A DNA stretch of 64,000 bases from Acinetobacter courvalinii (GCF_014635545.1 NZ_BMDA01000001.1:388739-452738); one strand, 5' to 3'; shown: positions 35,131 to 45,855, counted from the stretch's first letter. Numbers and translations: made by a program. The notes: a model not told the origin generated them from the letters alone.

Positions 35131-36840
35131 ATGGCATCTGCTATGTGGGAATTTATCTCTGTATTTGTCCTTTCATTACTGCTGGCTTATCCGCTCGGGA
35201 CTTATCTTGCCGATGTGATGCAGGCCAAGCCAATGAAAAGTGATGCGCTGTTTAACTGGATTGAACAGCCGATTTATGCTGTGCTCGGTGTCAAGCGTAA
35301 CGGCATGAACTGGCAGCAATATCTGGGTGCTTTTGTGCTCAGCAATGCTTTACTGCTAGGAGCCAGTCTCGCCATCTTGATGACTCAAGCATGGTTACCG
35401 CTAAATCCGGATCATATTCCGAATATGAATTGGGATCTGGCGTTACATACCACCATTTCATTCCTGACCAATACCAACCAGCAACATTATTCAGGGCAGG
35501 CGCAACTGTCTTACCTATCGCAAATGACCGTGATTGTGGGATTGCAGTATTTATCGCCCATAATTGGACTGGCCTTACTGGTCGCCATGTTGAGGGCTTT
35601 GTTCCTGCAACCAGAGCTTAAGGATGGAGCAAATAAAAAAGACTGGCAGACGATCAATCTAGGAAATTACTGGATGGATCTCATCCGCCCGTTGTTTCGG
35701 TTCTTTATTCCACTCGGCTTGATTTTTTCTTTGTTGCTGACATTTCAGGGCGTTCCAGCAACTTTATCTGCTGGTCCAACCGCACAGGTTCTGGAACAAA
35801 CGGCAGACGTTAAAACCCAGCATCTTCCACTGGGACCCGTTGCTCCGATGGTGGCAATTAAACAATTAGGTAGCAATGGTGGAGGCTGGTATGGACCGAA
35901 CAGCAGTGTGCCCTTAGAAAATCCAACGCCGTTGTCCAATGTAATCGAGATGATTGCGATTTTACTGATTCCATTGTCCGTGGTGTTTATGGTGGGGCGT
36001 TTTATCCAACGTAAGAAATTGATGTGGATGATTTTTGGCAGCATGTTACTGATGTCGCTGGCCTCAACCTTGTTGACGCTGTGGACTGAAAAATCTTCCT
36101 TAATTCCAGATACTGCCTTAATGGAAGGCAAGGAAGTCCGTTTCGGGGCCGAAGCATCGGCATTATGGGGAAGTTTGACCACGCAAGTGAATAATGGCTC
36201 AGTCAATATGATGCATGACTCGGCTTCACCACTGACCGGACTGGTAGAACTGTGCAATATGCTGATCAATGCCATTTGGGGCGGGATCGGCTGTGGTCTA
36301 TTACAGTTCTTTATTTATCTGTTCCTTGCAGTATTTATCGCAGGCTTGATGACAGGGCGTACCCCTGAATTATTTGGTCGCAAGATTGAAGTCACGGAAA
36401 TCAAACTTTTGGCATTGGTAATTCTATTACAACCTGTGGTGATCTTGGGCTTGACCGCAATCGCGATTGCCTTTCCATCCCTTACAGGTCATTCAAATCC
36501 AGCTTTCCATGGCATTAGCCAAGTGTTCTATGAATATGTCTCGGCCTATGCCAATAACGGCTCAGGTTTTGAAGGCCTGGGCGATAACACGCTGTGGTGG
36601 AATCTGAGTGCCAGTGTGGCGTTATTGGCGGGACGTTATAGCGTACTGATTATTCCTGTACTGATAGCAGTCAGTTTGGCAACTAAAGCGCAAGCTACTG
36701 AAAGTAAAGGTTCTTTACAGATCGAATCCCCAACCTTTGCTTTAACTTTAATCGGGATTGTACTGATTCTGACTGTGTTGCAATTCATGCCTGTGTTGGT
36801 GATTGGGCCAATTGCAGATTATTTATCTCTAAAAGTTTAA
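35131..36840 (+). CDS. kdpA: potassium-transporting ATPase subunit A
   Basis: KdpA forms the K+ pore of the high-affinity KdpFABC pump in the inner membrane. Ten or so hydrophobic helices are visible and the selectivity-filter type segments FLTNTNQQHYSG and NNGSGFEGLG are intact. Length (569 aa) is normal. ATG at 35131 and ATG at 35143 are both possible; neither has a strong site. A kdpF gene is not visible upstream, where a decayed fragment lies. It is the first gene of the kdp operon, 16 nt before kdpB. Confidence 0.96.
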   Translation: MASAMWEFISVFVLSLLLAYPLGTYLADVMQAKPMKSDALFNWIEQPIYAVLGVKRNGMNWQQYLGAFVLSNALLLGASLAILMTQAWLPLNPDHIPNMNWDLALHTTISFLTNTNQQHYSGQAQLSYLSQMTVIVGLQYLSPIIGLALLVAMLRALFLQPELKDGANKKDWQTINLGNYWMDLIRPLFRFFIPLGLIFSLLLTFQGVPATLSAGPTAQVLEQTADVKTQHLPLGPVAPMVAIKQLGSNGGGWYGPNSSVPLENPTPLSNVIEMIAILLIPLSVVFMVGRFIQRKKLMWMIFGSMLLMSLASTLLTLWTEKSSLIPDTALMEGKEVRFGAEASALWGSLTTQVNNGSVNMMHDSASPLTGLVELCNMLINAIWGGIGCGLLQFFIYLFLAVFIAGLMTGRTPELFGRKIEVTEIKLLALVILLQPVVILGLTAIAIAFPSLTGHSNPAFHGISQVFYEYVSAYANNGSGFEGLGDNTLWWNLSASVALLAGRYSVLIIPVLIAVSLATKAQATESKGSLQIESPTFALTLIGIVLILTVLQFMPVLVIGPIADYLSLKV

Positions 36841-36856
36841 GAGTGGAGCAAGCACA

Positions 36857-38869
36857 ATGAAACATTCTAATGCGACACAACAGATGGATATTTTGAATAA
36901 AGAAATTATTCAACAGACCTTTCATAAGTTGTTGCCACAATATGCTTTTAAAAACCCGGTAATGGCCTGTGTCTGGGTAGGAACAATTTTAACGATTGTT
37001 GCGACTTTGCTGGGTCATGCCGGTCTTGGTTTTGGCTTGATCCTCAGCTTGATTTTACTGGTCACGGTGTTATTTGCCAATTATGCAGAAGCCGTTGCCG
37101 AGGCCAAAGGGCGTGGACAAGCTGCATCTTTACGTCAGGCGCGTGAAAATTTAACTGCAAATCGTATCCTCGATTTAAATGCGGTACCGAATACGATTTC
37201 AGCCAATTTACTCAAAAAAGATGATTTAGTCATTATTAAAGCTGGTGAAATTATTCCTGCGGATGGTGAGATTATTCAGGGTTTTGCCACCATCAATGAA
37301 TCGGCTGTTACCGGTGAGTCTGCGCCGGTATTGCGTGAAGCCCATACCGATCGTTCAGGGGTAATTGGCGGCACCAAGGTTCTGTCCGATGAGATTATTA
37401 TTCGTGTCAGCAATGAAGCTGGTCATAGCTTTCTGGATCGTATGATTGCCTTGGTTGAAGGGGCCAATCGCCAGAAAACACCGAATGAGATTGCACTGAG
37501 TATCTTGCTCAACATCATGACCATCACCTTTATTGTGGTGGTCATCACCTTACCATTTATTGGTTCTATGGTCGGGATTAAAATCAGCATAGTATTGCTG
37601 ATCGCATTACTGGTATGTCTGATTCCAACCACGATTGGGGGCTTATTGCCTGCAATCGGGATTGCAGGAATGAACCGCGCTTTAAAAGCCAATGTCTTGG
37701 TCAAGTCAGGGAAAGCCGTTGAAGTTGCGGGTGATATTGATGTGCTGTTGCTGGATAAAACGGGAACGATTACTTATGGAGACCGTCAGGCTACCGCCTT
37801 TTATCCATTGGCGGGCGTGACAGCCACCGAGTTGCGTCAAGCAGCCATGCTAACCTCTTTTGCGGATCCCACCCCTGAAGGCAAATCGGTGATCAGCCTA
37901 GGGAAAGAACTGGGTGAAAGCATCCAAGAGCCAAAAGATGCAGAATTTATCCAGTTTAGTGCCTCGACACGGTTATCTGGGGTGGACTTGGTCAATGGGC
38001 AAAAGATTCGAAAAGGTGCTGTCGATGCCATTCTGAACTTTACCCATCAACAGATCAAAGACAACATCGAGCTTAAAACCCGGGTCGAACAAGTGGCTTC
38101 TAAAGGGGCAACACCGCTTGTGGTGGCTTCAAATCATAGCATTCTAGGCGTGATTGAGCTTTCGGATGTGATTAAATCAGGGATTAAACAACGCTTCGCA
38201 CTGTTACGTGAGATGGGCATCAAAACCATCATGGTGACGGGTGATAATCCGTTGACTGCCGCCGCGATTGCAGCAGAAGCGGGCGTGGATGACTATATTG
38301 CAGAGGCCAAACCTGAAGATAAACTGGCATGTATCCGTCAACAACAGGCAGCGGGTAAACTGGTGGCGATGGTGGGTGATGGGACCAATGACGCACCTGC
38401 CTTGGCGCAGGCGGATATTGGTCTTGCCATGAACTCGGGCACGCAGGCCGCGAAAGAGGCGGGCAATATGGTGGATCTGGATTCCGATCCAACCAAACTG
38501 CTCGATGTGGTGGAAATTGGCAAGCAGCAATTGATTACCCGGGGTGCCTTAACCACCTTTTCTTTGGCCAATGATGTTTCCAAGTACTTTGTGATCCTGC
38601 CTGCCTTGTTTGCGGTAGCCATTCCACAACTTGAGGTGCTGAATATTCTGCAACTTGGCAGTCCGAGCAGTGCGGTGATTTCAGCCTTGATTTTTAATGC
38701 CTTGATTATTCCGATGTTAATTCCTTTGGCATTAAGAGGGGTACAGTTTAAACCTGCCAGTGCCTTGCAACTGTTGCGCCGTAATATGCTGATTTATGGT
38801 GTAGGCGGCGTGATCTTTCCGTTTATTGCGATCAAGTTGATTGACCTTGTTGTGTCATTGTGGATTTAG
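36857..38869 (+). CDS. kdpB: potassium-transporting ATPase subunit B
   Basis: KdpB is the P-type ATPase subunit that energises the pump. The phosphorylation motif LLLDKTGTITYG carries Asp300, the TGES hinge is present (SAVTGESAPVLRE), and the nucleotide-hinge GDGTNDAPAL closes the cytosolic domain. At 670 aa the length is normal. It lies between kdpA and kdpC with short gaps, so all are co-transcribed. Confidence 0.97.
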   Translation: MKHSNATQQMDILNKEIIQQTFHKLLPQYAFKNPVMACVWVGTILTIVATLLGHAGLGFGLILSLILLVTVLFANYAEAVAEAKGRGQAASLRQARENLTANRILDLNAVPNTISANLLKKDDLVIIKAGEIIPADGEIIQGFATINESAVTGESAPVLREAHTDRSGVIGGTKVLSDEIIIRVSNEAGHSFLDRMIALVEGANRQKTPNEIALSILLNIMTITFIVVVITLPFIGSMVGIKISIVLLIALLVCLIPTTIGGLLPAIGIAGMNRALKANVLVKSGKAVEVAGDIDVLLLDKTGTITYGDRQATAFYPLAGVTATELRQAAMLTSFADPTPEGKSVISLGKELGESIQEPKDAEFIQFSASTRLSGVDLVNGQKIRKGAVDAILNFTHQQIKDNIELKTRVEQVASKGATPLVVASNHSILGVIELSDVIKSGIKQRFALLREMGIKTIMVTGDNPLTAAAIAAEAGVDDYIAEAKPEDKLACIRQQQAAGKLVAMVGDGTNDAPALAQADIGLAMNSGTQAAKEAGNMVDLDSDPTKLLDVVEIGKQQLITRGALTTFSLANDVSKYFVILPALFAVAIPQLEVLNILQLGSPSSAVISALIFNALIIPMLIPLALRGVQFKPASALQLLRRNMLIYGVGGVIFPFIAIKLIDLVVSLWI

Positions 38870-38878
38870 GAGATGAAA

Positions 38879-39490
38879 ATGAACACATTAGAAAATCTGC
38901 CCTTATCAACCGAAGCTCAATCAATGCTACGTCCGGGTATGGGGCTGGTTTTGGTGGGCTTTTTAATGGCTGGACTTTTGTACACTACGGCCAGTGTTTC
39001 TATCGCGCAACTGATTTTTCCTACGCAGGCCAATGGTAGTTTGATTGAGTTAAATGGAACAATTGTAGGTTCGCGTTTAGTTGGACAACTTTTTAGCAGT
39101 GAACAATATTTTCATGGCCGGCCCAGTGCGGTAAGTTACAATGTCGATGCAATGGCAGGCAGTAATTTGGCAATTTCCAATCCAGAGTTACAAAAACAGA
39201 TTAAGGAAAGAACCGTGCACTTTGCTCATCGTCATCATATTTCAGAGCAACAGGTGCCGAATGAGATGATCACTGCATCAGGCAGCGGGATTGATCCGGA
39301 CATTTCACCTGAAAGTGCCTTGTTACAGGTGAAACGCGTAGCAGGGCAATGCCATTTGGCAGAACAACAATTGCGGGATTTGGTGCAACAACAGATTCAG
39401 CCGGCCCAGTTCGGTGTCTATGGGCAAGCGCGGGTCAATGTGCTACAGCTCAATCTGGCCTTAGATCAATTGTCATCTACATCTCGTTGA
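38879..39490 (+). CDS. kdpC: potassium-transporting ATPase subunit C
   Basis: KdpC stabilises the complex and is anchored by one N-terminal membrane helix (about 20-42). The family motifs are present: SQLFSSEQYFHGRPSAVSYN-like region (GSRLVGQLFSSEQYFHGRPS) and SGSGIDPDISPESAL. ATG at 38879 is preferred to 38873 because the GGAG site is then six bases away. It overlaps neither neighbour and starts 10 nt after kdpB. Confidence 0.96.
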   Translation: MNTLENLPLSTEAQSMLRPGMGLVLVGFLMAGLLYTTASVSIAQLIFPTQANGSLIELNGTIVGSRLVGQLFSSEQYFHGRPSAVSYNVDAMAGSNLAISNPELQKQIKERTVHFAHRHHISEQQVPNEMITASGSGIDPDISPESALLQVKRVAGQCHLAEQQLRDLVQQQIQPAQFGVYGQARVNVLQLNLALDQLSSTSR

Positions 39491-39503
39491 TAGAGTCACT
39501 TTT

Positions 39504-42152
39504 ATGCAGATTGACCGCAATAACAAAGCAGATGCATGGTTGGCGCATAGTCAACGTGAACAGTCTGGACGTTTGACCATTTTCCTAGGAGCTGCACCAG
39601 GTGTAGGTAAAACCTATGCCATGCTGACCCGGGCCCATGAACTGATGCAACAAGGGCAGCAGGTGGTGGTGGGCGTGGTTGAAACCCACGGTCGGTCTGA
39701 TACCGAGCGCCTGATTCAAGGTCTCAATGTAATTCCAAGAAAGGCGGTAGAATATCAAGGCCGCCGATTGGAAGAGATGGATCTTGACCAGATCCTCAAA
39801 ATAAAGCCTGAAATCGTGCTGGTGGATGAGCTCGCACATCGCAATGTACCGAACAGCCGGCATGAATTTCGGTGGCAAGATGTTAATGAATTGCTGGATG
39901 CAGGAATTGATGTTTATAGCACTTTAAACATACAGCATCTGGAAAGCCTGAATGATGTGGTCTATCAGATTACGGGCATTCGGGTGGCTGAGACCGTTCC
40001 CGACGCATTATTCAAGCGATTGAAAGACATTCGTCTGGTCGATTTGCCGGTACCTGAGCTATTAGAGCGGATGAACCATGGCAAGATTTATTTAGCCGAT
40101 GTTGCCCCCCATGCATTACAGGGGTTTTTTAAGCCTGCCCATTTAACCGCATTACGTGATTTGGCGATTCAGACTGTTGCAGGGCAGGTTGAGATTGATT
40201 ATCGGGAAAAGTTTGTTGCGCAGGGACAGATTATCCCGATTCAAAATCATGTCATGTTGGCGATTGACGGTTCAGCATTTTCTGAAGATTTGGTACGGCG
40301 CGCGCATCGTATTGCAGAACGACGCAATGCAAGCTGGAGCGTAATCTCGATCCAAAAGAGCCAAAACGCCAATACCCAAGCCTTTGCCGTGACTAAAGCC
40401 TTTAATTTAGCCAGGAAACTGGGGGCCGATACCTATTTGCTGTATAGCAATCATATTGCATCGACCATTTTACAGGCAGCCTATGATTATGGTGCATCCA
40501 ATATTTTATTGGGGAAAAGTCCAAGCAAGTCGCTCTGGCAACGTCTGTTTTCCGACCATATTGCCGATCAGCTGTTAGAAAAGCAGCATCCCTTTGAGAT
40601 TACCTTTGTTCAACCGTTAAAAACTCAAGATCATCAGGCCAGGTCACAGGGCGATCATGTCCGCTCATCCTGGTTTGAACAGGGGCTAGCTTTCAATCCG
40701 CGCGAGATGATCGAAAGTATTTTGATTGTTTTACTTGGCTTGATTGCGGCAACCGTGAGTGATCATTTTATCGGTTATAGCGAGCTGGCTTTAATCTTTG
40801 TGGTCACTGTGCTGATCGTGGCGATGCGCGCCAGAATGTTCATCACCATTCTGAGTGTACTGATTTGCTTCTTGTTATATAACTATTTATTTATTGAACC
40901 ACGGTTTACGCTTCGAATTAGTGCCGAGCGTGGGGTCATGACCATCATTATCTTTATTATTTCGGCCTTGCTGGTTGGGCGTTTAGCCAATCAATTACGT
41001 GCGCAGGTGCTGAGTTTACGTGCAGCCAATTCGGTTTCCTTACAAATGCAGGAATTGGAACGGAAACTGTCTAGCTGTGTTGATATTGAGCAAGTGATGA
41101 ATGTTGCCAAGCAACATTTAGAGAGCTGTTTAAAAGCGACGGTCTGGCTCAGAATCGGAGAGCAGGAATTAGGCGATAGCAGTGTATTAAATGAAAAAGA
41201 CCAGATTGCAGCAAACTGGACCCAGAAAAATGCCAAAGCCTGTGGACGCTTTACCAATACCTTAACCCAATCGGACTGGTGGTTTAATCCGCTGAATCTG
41301 GTCGGCGGTTATGGTGTGATTGCACTGCGGTTTAGTCAAAACACAGACACCATCAGTTTTGAGCAGCAGCGGCTGGCTGAACTGATGATTGATGATATTG
41401 CCCAAACCACGTCGCGGGTGCAGTTGTCTTTGCAGTTGGAAAACTCCCGCATTGTCGCCGAAACTGAAAAATTGCGTTCGGCATTATTGTCGTCGGTCTC
41501 GCATGACCTGCGTTCGCCTTTGGCAGCGATGATCGGTTCGGCGGATAGCCTGAAATACTATGCCGGGCAGATGTCCGCAGAAGATCGTGAAAGTTTACTG
41601 GACACCATTCATGTCGAAGGGGAACGACTGGACCGCTATATTCAGAACTTGCTGGATATGACCCGGCTCGGTCATCAGGGATTAAGCTTGAGTCGCGACT
41701 GGATTGCGGTGGAAGAACTGATTGGTTCAGCGACCCAGCGACTGAAACGCTATCAACCTCAGGTCAGTATTGAGGTTCAGATTCCGGAAGACTTGCCGCA
41801 ACTTTATGTACATCCTGCCTTGATTGAACAGGCGATTTTTAATGTGCTGGAAAATGCATTCAAGTTTTCACCAGATCATGTGCCAGTGGAAATACGGATT
41901 CGGCAGGAGGAAAACGCGCTTCAGATTGATATTATGGATCAAGGGATGGGCATTCCTGAAGAAGAGCGTGAACAAATCTTTGATATGTTCTATACCATGC
42001 AACGTGGAGATCGTGGTAAAACAGGAACAGGTTTAGGGCTTGCCATTGTAAAAGCGATTATCGGGGCGCATATGGGCAGTATAGAAGCTTTAGCGGGAGT
42101 TCATGCTCAAGGGACTTTAATTAGAGTACGCCTACCACTTCATCAGGATTAA
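39504..42152 (+). CDS. kdpD: potassium-sensing histidine kinase
   Basis: KdpD senses K+ limitation and phosphorylates KdpE. The N-terminal KdpD domain carries a Walker A loop GAAPGVGKT (29-37), then comes a universal-stress-protein-like domain (about 245-370), four membrane helices (about 400-500), a GAF-like region and a histidine kinase core with His667 in SHDLRSPLAAMIGS and the ATP lid GTGLGLAIVKAI. At 882 aa it is full length. It starts 14 nt after kdpC, so operon expression feeds back on its own sensor. Confidence 0.97.
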   Translation: MQIDRNNKADAWLAHSQREQSGRLTIFLGAAPGVGKTYAMLTRAHELMQQGQQVVVGVVETHGRSDTERLIQGLNVIPRKAVEYQGRRLEEMDLDQILKIKPEIVLVDELAHRNVPNSRHEFRWQDVNELLDAGIDVYSTLNIQHLESLNDVVYQITGIRVAETVPDALFKRLKDIRLVDLPVPELLERMNHGKIYLADVAPHALQGFFKPAHLTALRDLAIQTVAGQVEIDYREKFVAQGQIIPIQNHVMLAIDGSAFSEDLVRRAHRIAERRNASWSVISIQKSQNANTQAFAVTKAFNLARKLGADTYLLYSNHIASTILQAAYDYGASNILLGKSPSKSLWQRLFSDHIADQLLEKQHPFEITFVQPLKTQDHQARSQGDHVRSSWFEQGLAFNPREMIESILIVLLGLIAATVSDHFIGYSELALIFVVTVLIVAMRARMFITILSVLICFLLYNYLFIEPRFTLRISAERGVMTIIIFIISALLVGRLANQLRAQVLSLRAANSVSLQMQELERKLSSCVDIEQVMNVAKQHLESCLKATVWLRIGEQELGDSSVLNEKDQIAANWTQKNAKACGRFTNTLTQSDWWFNPLNLVGGYGVIALRFSQNTDTISFEQQRLAELMIDDIAQTTSRVQLSLQLENSRIVAETEKLRSALLSSVSHDLRSPLAAMIGSADSLKYYAGQMSAEDRESLLDTIHVEGERLDRYIQNLLDMTRLGHQGLSLSRDWIAVEELIGSATQRLKRYQPQVSIEVQIPEDLPQLYVHPALIEQAIFNVLENAFKFSPDHVPVEIRIRQEENALQIDIMDQGMGIPEEEREQIFDMFYTMQRGDRGKTGTGLGLAIVKAIIGAHMGSIEALAGVHAQGTLIRVRLPLHQD

Positions 42153-42163
42153 AATCATTCTTT

Positions 42164-42862
42164 ATGCCACACACATTCAATCAGCATGTCTCTATTCTCA
42201 TTATTGATGATGAGCCGCAAATTCGAAAATTTCTGGATATTGCCTTACGCGCGCAAGGCTATTCGGTCCATGTCGCTGAGAATGGGGTCAAAGGACTGGA
42301 AAGTCTAGCGAGCCGTGGTGCAGATCTGCTGATTCTTGATCTGGGTTTGCCCGATATGGAAGGACAAGAGGTGTTGACAGAATTACGGCAATGGTCGGAT
42401 ATTCCCGTGATTGTCTTATCTGCGCGGCCGGATGAAAATCAAAAAATCAGGTTACTGGATGCCGGTGCCAATGATTATGTGACCAAACCTTTTAGTATTC
42501 AGGAACTGTGTGCCCGTATCCGGGTGATGTTCCGCAATAAACCGCAGCACTTAGAACAAAATATTGTCTTTAATGATGGCCAGCTTTGGGTCGATGTCGC
42601 CGAGCATACGGCGCAGTTGGCAGGTCAGGAAATTACCTTGACCAAAAAAGAATTTCAGCTCTTGGCGCTGTTGATTCGTCACCAAGGCAAGATTGTGACG
42701 CAAAAACAGATCATGACCGAGTTATGGGGTATTACTCATGAAGAAGACACTCATTATCTGAGGATCCTGGTGAAAAAACTCAGAACAAAAATTGGCGATT
42801 CAGCCCTCAGTCCCAAATATATTTATACCATTGCAGGGGTTGGCTTACGTTTTCTGGGCTGA
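42164..42862 (+). CDS. kdpE: response regulator of the kdp system
   Basis: KdpE activates the kdp promoter when phosphorylated. The receiver domain holds the acidic pocket (IIDDEPQ) and phospho-acceptor Asp59 in LLILDLGLPD, and the C-terminal OmpR-type winged helix begins near residue 130 (LTKKEFQLLALLIRHQGK). At 232 aa the length is normal. It starts 12 nt after kdpD and ends the operon. No obvious hairpin terminator follows. Confidence 0.96.
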   Translation: MPHTFNQHVSILIIDDEPQIRKFLDIALRAQGYSVHVAENGVKGLESLASRGADLLILDLGLPDMEGQEVLTELRQWSDIPVIVLSARPDENQKIRLLDAGANDYVTKPFSIQELCARIRVMFRNKPQHLEQNIVFNDGQLWVDVAEHTAQLAGQEITLTKKEFQLLALLIRHQGKIVTQKQIMTELWGITHEEDTHYLRILVKKLRTKIGDSALSPKYIYTIAGVGLRFLG

Positions 42863-43097
42863 TTGATTTTAACGCATGCTTTAAATGAATTTGGCTCTGC
42901 TAAATTGACGAGTCTCGAACAAGCGTTAAATTTAAGTCGGTCAATGAAAATCTAGAGTCGTCTGGCTACAATAATAAATAGATGCTGCTGATTTAAGAAT
43001 AGGGTCAATAGAATAAAAAATTTACGCAAATTTTACGCCGCCGAGTTTTGAAGATTACTAAAATATCATTTTGAAGATCGTTCCTATAGGTAGGTTA

Positions 43098-43301
43098 ATG
43101 GGTTTATTTAATACCGACAGTCAAAGTAATCACCTGCATAACATGCTTCTTAATCAAAAAAGTGTCTTTACAGGTTATACAACCGAGGCTTTGGTTGAAA
43201 AGTATCCTGAGGAACCAGTTGAAATACAACGAATGATGGTTCAGATTCTAAAAGAAAGAGGCTATAGCTCGATCGAAATCCAGCAGATGCTTAAGCAATA
43301 A
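43098..43301 (+). CDS. hypothetical helical protein, 67 aa
   Basis: ATG at 43098 is preferred to an in-frame TTG at 43071 because a TAGG-type ribosome site lies just before it. The product is a small soluble helical protein. The tail (QILKERGYSSIEIQQMLKQ) resembles the ends of small proteins with a CoA-binding or UBA-like three-helix fold, but no family is certain. It sits between kdpE and kup, and may be expressed with neither. Confidence 0.6.
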   Translation: MGLFNTDSQSNHLHNMLLNQKSVFTGYTTEALVEKYPEEPVEIQRMMVQILKERGYSSIEIQQMLKQ

Positions 43302-43399
43302 AATAGTTGAGCACTGGCAAAATCCATATAAACCGAGCTCAGTTACAACACGCGTCATTAAAAATATTGCCTGCCATAACCTGATATAGAACATTGATT

Positions 43400-45277
43400 A
43401 TGCAAAGTACTGTAAAAAAGACAGCATTGCCTGCCACGGCATTAGCTGCATTAGGCGTGGTTTTCGGGGATATTGGGACCAGTCCTTTATATGCCTTAAA
43501 AGAGTCTTTTCATGCCGCGCATGGACTGGCGATTCAGCCCGGCAATGTCTTGGGGATTCTTTCAATTATCTTCTGGTGCTTGATGCTGATTATCAGCATT
43601 AAATATATTGCCATCGTGATGCGTGCCGACAACAATGGCGAGGGCGGCATTATGGCTTTACTGGCCTTGAACCTTCGCAAGGCCAGAATCTCCGATCATA
43701 AAAAGATTTATCTGATTGCAATTGGTTTTATCGGCGCCTCTTTATTTTTTGGCGACGGGATCATTACTCCGGCCATCTCCGTACTTTCGGCCGTTGAAGG
43801 CTTATCTATTGCCACAAATGTACTGGATCCTTTTATTGTACCGATCGCGCTGGTCATCGTGCTGACATTATTTTTAATGCAGAAACAGGGCACCGCTTTT
43901 GTGGGCAAGTTCTTTGGCCCGATTACACTGCTATGGTTCCTGTCACTGGGTGTTCTCGGGATCGTCAGCGTGATACAGACGCCCTTGGTGCTTGGGATGA
44001 TTAGTCCGCACTGGGCGATACAGTTTATCTTTACCCATCCGGTACAGTCATTTTTTATTATGGGCGCCGTAGTCTTAACCGTGACAGGGGGCGAGGCGCT
44101 GTATGCAGATATGGGACACTTCGGTGCTCAACCCATCCGATTTGGATGGTTTAGTGTGGTTCTTCCATGTCTGGTTTTAAACTATGCAGGACAAGGCGCC
44201 TTGCTGTTGCGTAATCCTGCTGCAATCGAAAATCCTTTTTATCTGCTGGTTCCGGGCTGGGCCTTGTATCCCATGATCATACTTGCGACCATGGCGGCTG
44301 TGATTGCGTCGCAGGCGGTTATTTCCGGCGTCTTTTCTCTAGCACGTCAGGCAATCCAGTTGGGTTATTTACCTCGGCTAAGTATCAAGCACACCTCTGA
44401 TCAGGAGGCGGGCCAGATCTATGTACCTTTTCTAAACTGGTTACTGCTGGTTGCCATCGTGGTGCTGATTTTGATTTTTAAAACCAGTTCAAATCTGGCT
44501 AGCGCCTATGGGCTTGCGGTTACCCTGACCATGCTGTGTGACACCATTTTGGTGGCAGTCTTTATTTACTATGGATGGAAATGGAGCTTACCTAAAGTAT
44601 TTCTGCTGATCATTCCATTTTTCATTCTTGAATCGGTTCTGGTTGCTGCGGCCTCTTTAAAAATATTCTCAGGTGGTTGGGTGCCGTTATTAATTGGTGC
44701 TGTCGCAATGATCATTCTCATGACATGGAAGCGAGGTCGGGAGCTTACTTTTGCCAAGCTTGAGCACGATACCTTATCACTGGAATTATTTGTGAAAAGT
44801 ATCGGGAATAGCGTCCCTCGTGTACCGGGTGATGCCGTGTTTCTGACCGGAACGCCTAATGTGGTTCCGCATTCAATGCTGCATAATCTTAAACATAATA
44901 AAGTGTTGCATGAACGCAACATTCTGGTAACGGTCGTGGTTGAAGATGTACCTTTCGTTGCACAACAGCAAAGGATTAGCGTTGAAACCCTGGATGAGCA
45001 TTTTTATCGCATCAAGATTTTCTATGGTTTTAAAGATGAGCCGGATGTACCGCAAGCCTTGGTTCAGGCCTATGAACAATTAGAGTTTGAATATGATGTG
45101 ATGCAAATCAGCTTCTTTATTTCACGTGACCGTATTGTGCATAGCGTGGGGGAAGGCATGTCCCCTTGGCGTGAGCGTTTATTTATTTCCATGCAACGTA
45201 ATACCAGTGCTGTCAGTGACTTTTATCATATTCCAACCAACCGTGTGGTCGAGTTGGGAAGCCAGATTGAAATTTAA
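43400..45277 (+). CDS. kup: Kup-family K+/H+ symporter
   Basis: Kup takes up K+ with protons, mainly at low pH. The family signature [15 protein letters not shown] is at about 18-32, followed by ALKESF and twelve hydrophobic helices to about residue 430; a cytosolic C-terminal domain follows. ATG at 43400 (625 aa) was chosen because the longer frame begins with TTG just before it. Its position next to kdp places two K+ uptake systems of different affinity side by side. Confidence 0.95.
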   Translation: MQSTVKKTALPATALAALGVVFGDIGTSPLYALKESFHAAHGLAIQPGNVLGILSIIFWCLMLIISIKYIAIVMRADNNGEGGIMALLALNLRKARISDHKKIYLIAIGFIGASLFFGDGIITPAISVLSAVEGLSIATNVLDPFIVPIALVIVLTLFLMQKQGTAFVGKFFGPITLLWFLSLGVLGIVSVIQTPLVLGMISPHWAIQFIFTHPVQSFFIMGAVVLTVTGGEALYADMGHFGAQPIRFGWFSVVLPCLVLNYAGQGALLLRNPAAIENPFYLLVPGWALYPMIILATMAAVIASQAVISGVFSLARQAIQLGYLPRLSIKHTSDQEAGQIYVPFLNWLLLVAIVVLILIFKTSSNLASAYGLAVTLTMLCDTILVAVFIYYGWKWSLPKVFLLIIPFFILESVLVAAASLKIFSGGWVPLLIGAVAMIILMTWKRGRELTFAKLEHDTLSLELFVKSIGNSVPRVPGDAVFLTGTPNVVPHSMLHNLKHNKVLHERNILVTVVVEDVPFVAQQQRISVETLDEHFYRIKIFYGFKDEPDVPQALVQAYEQLEFEYDVMQISFFISRDRIVHSVGEGMSPWRERLFISMQRNTSAVSDFYHIPTNRVVELGSQIEI

Positions 45278-45616
45278 CGCTAGATGTAAATCATTCGCTT
45301 AGCTGCAGCATGCGTGCTGCCGCTGAGTTCCGGTCTAGAGCGGATCAAGCCGTTATTCAACAATCAGGAATATGGCAATGCACGATGATAATCTACTTTT
45401 TTACAGCTTAAGTTAGCCTTATATCTCAGGGAGATGACATACATACTGGATGATCTCGCATCCATGCTTAGCATCTCGTCATTATGCCCTTTTAAATCAA
45501 TAGCAGTATCCTGTACAGGCACGTGAGTGACAGATCATACAAGAAATATTGATAACAAAATCTGGATTGAAAAATGGACAAAATAATTTTATTTTTTTAT
45601 TAAAAAGGAGTGGATT
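45278..45616. other. 339-nt intergenic region between kup and lipoprotein copy 2
   Basis: No ORF with a start signal is evident on either strand. A short stretch (about 45345-45385, CAGGAATATGGCAATGCA) faintly recalls the tail fragments seen elsewhere, but is too short to call. The last 40 nt hold the promoter region and AGGAG site of the lipoprotein gene. Confidence 0.4.
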
Positions 45617-45802
45617 ATGAAATATTTTTTATTAGTCGTGACCTTGTTGGGCAGTGTGGGACTAACTGCCTGTGCTGTGCATACCCGTGAAGGAAGTATT
45701 GTGGTGGATCCGGAAGGACGACTCAATGATGGCCGTTATTATGACGGGCATGGCAATGGTCGTTTCTGTCCTCCGGGACAAGCTAAAAAGGGCAACTGTT
45801 AG
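45617..45802 (+). CDS. small lipoprotein, copy 2
   Basis: This 61-residue precursor with lipobox LTAC has a mature part of 43 residues identical to copy 1 at 11069, while 25 of the 43 codons differ, all synonymously. The signal peptides differ slightly. It is a single-gene unit with AGGAG upstream and a hairpin terminator downstream. Function unknown; both copies are clearly expressed or selected as proteins. Confidence 0.85.
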   Translation: MKYFLLVVTLLGSVGLTACAVHTREGSIVVDPEGRLNDGRYYDGHGNGRFCPPGQAKKGNC

Positions 45803-45821
45803 TTTATTTTATCTGATGAAT

Positions 45822-45855
45822 AAGCTCATCTCATGATGGGCTTGTTTATTTTTAA
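45822..45855 (+). terminator. terminator after lipoprotein copy 2
   Basis: AAGCTCATC and GATGGGCTT pair around TCAT with one G-T pair, followed by a T-rich tract. Confidence 0.75.

Noticed and set aside
45340-45400. Possible seventh fragment of the phage/ICE-type gene (CAGGAATATGGCAATGCA)
   Set aside because: Only about 18 bases resemble the other fragments and the flanks do not match, so chance similarity is likely.
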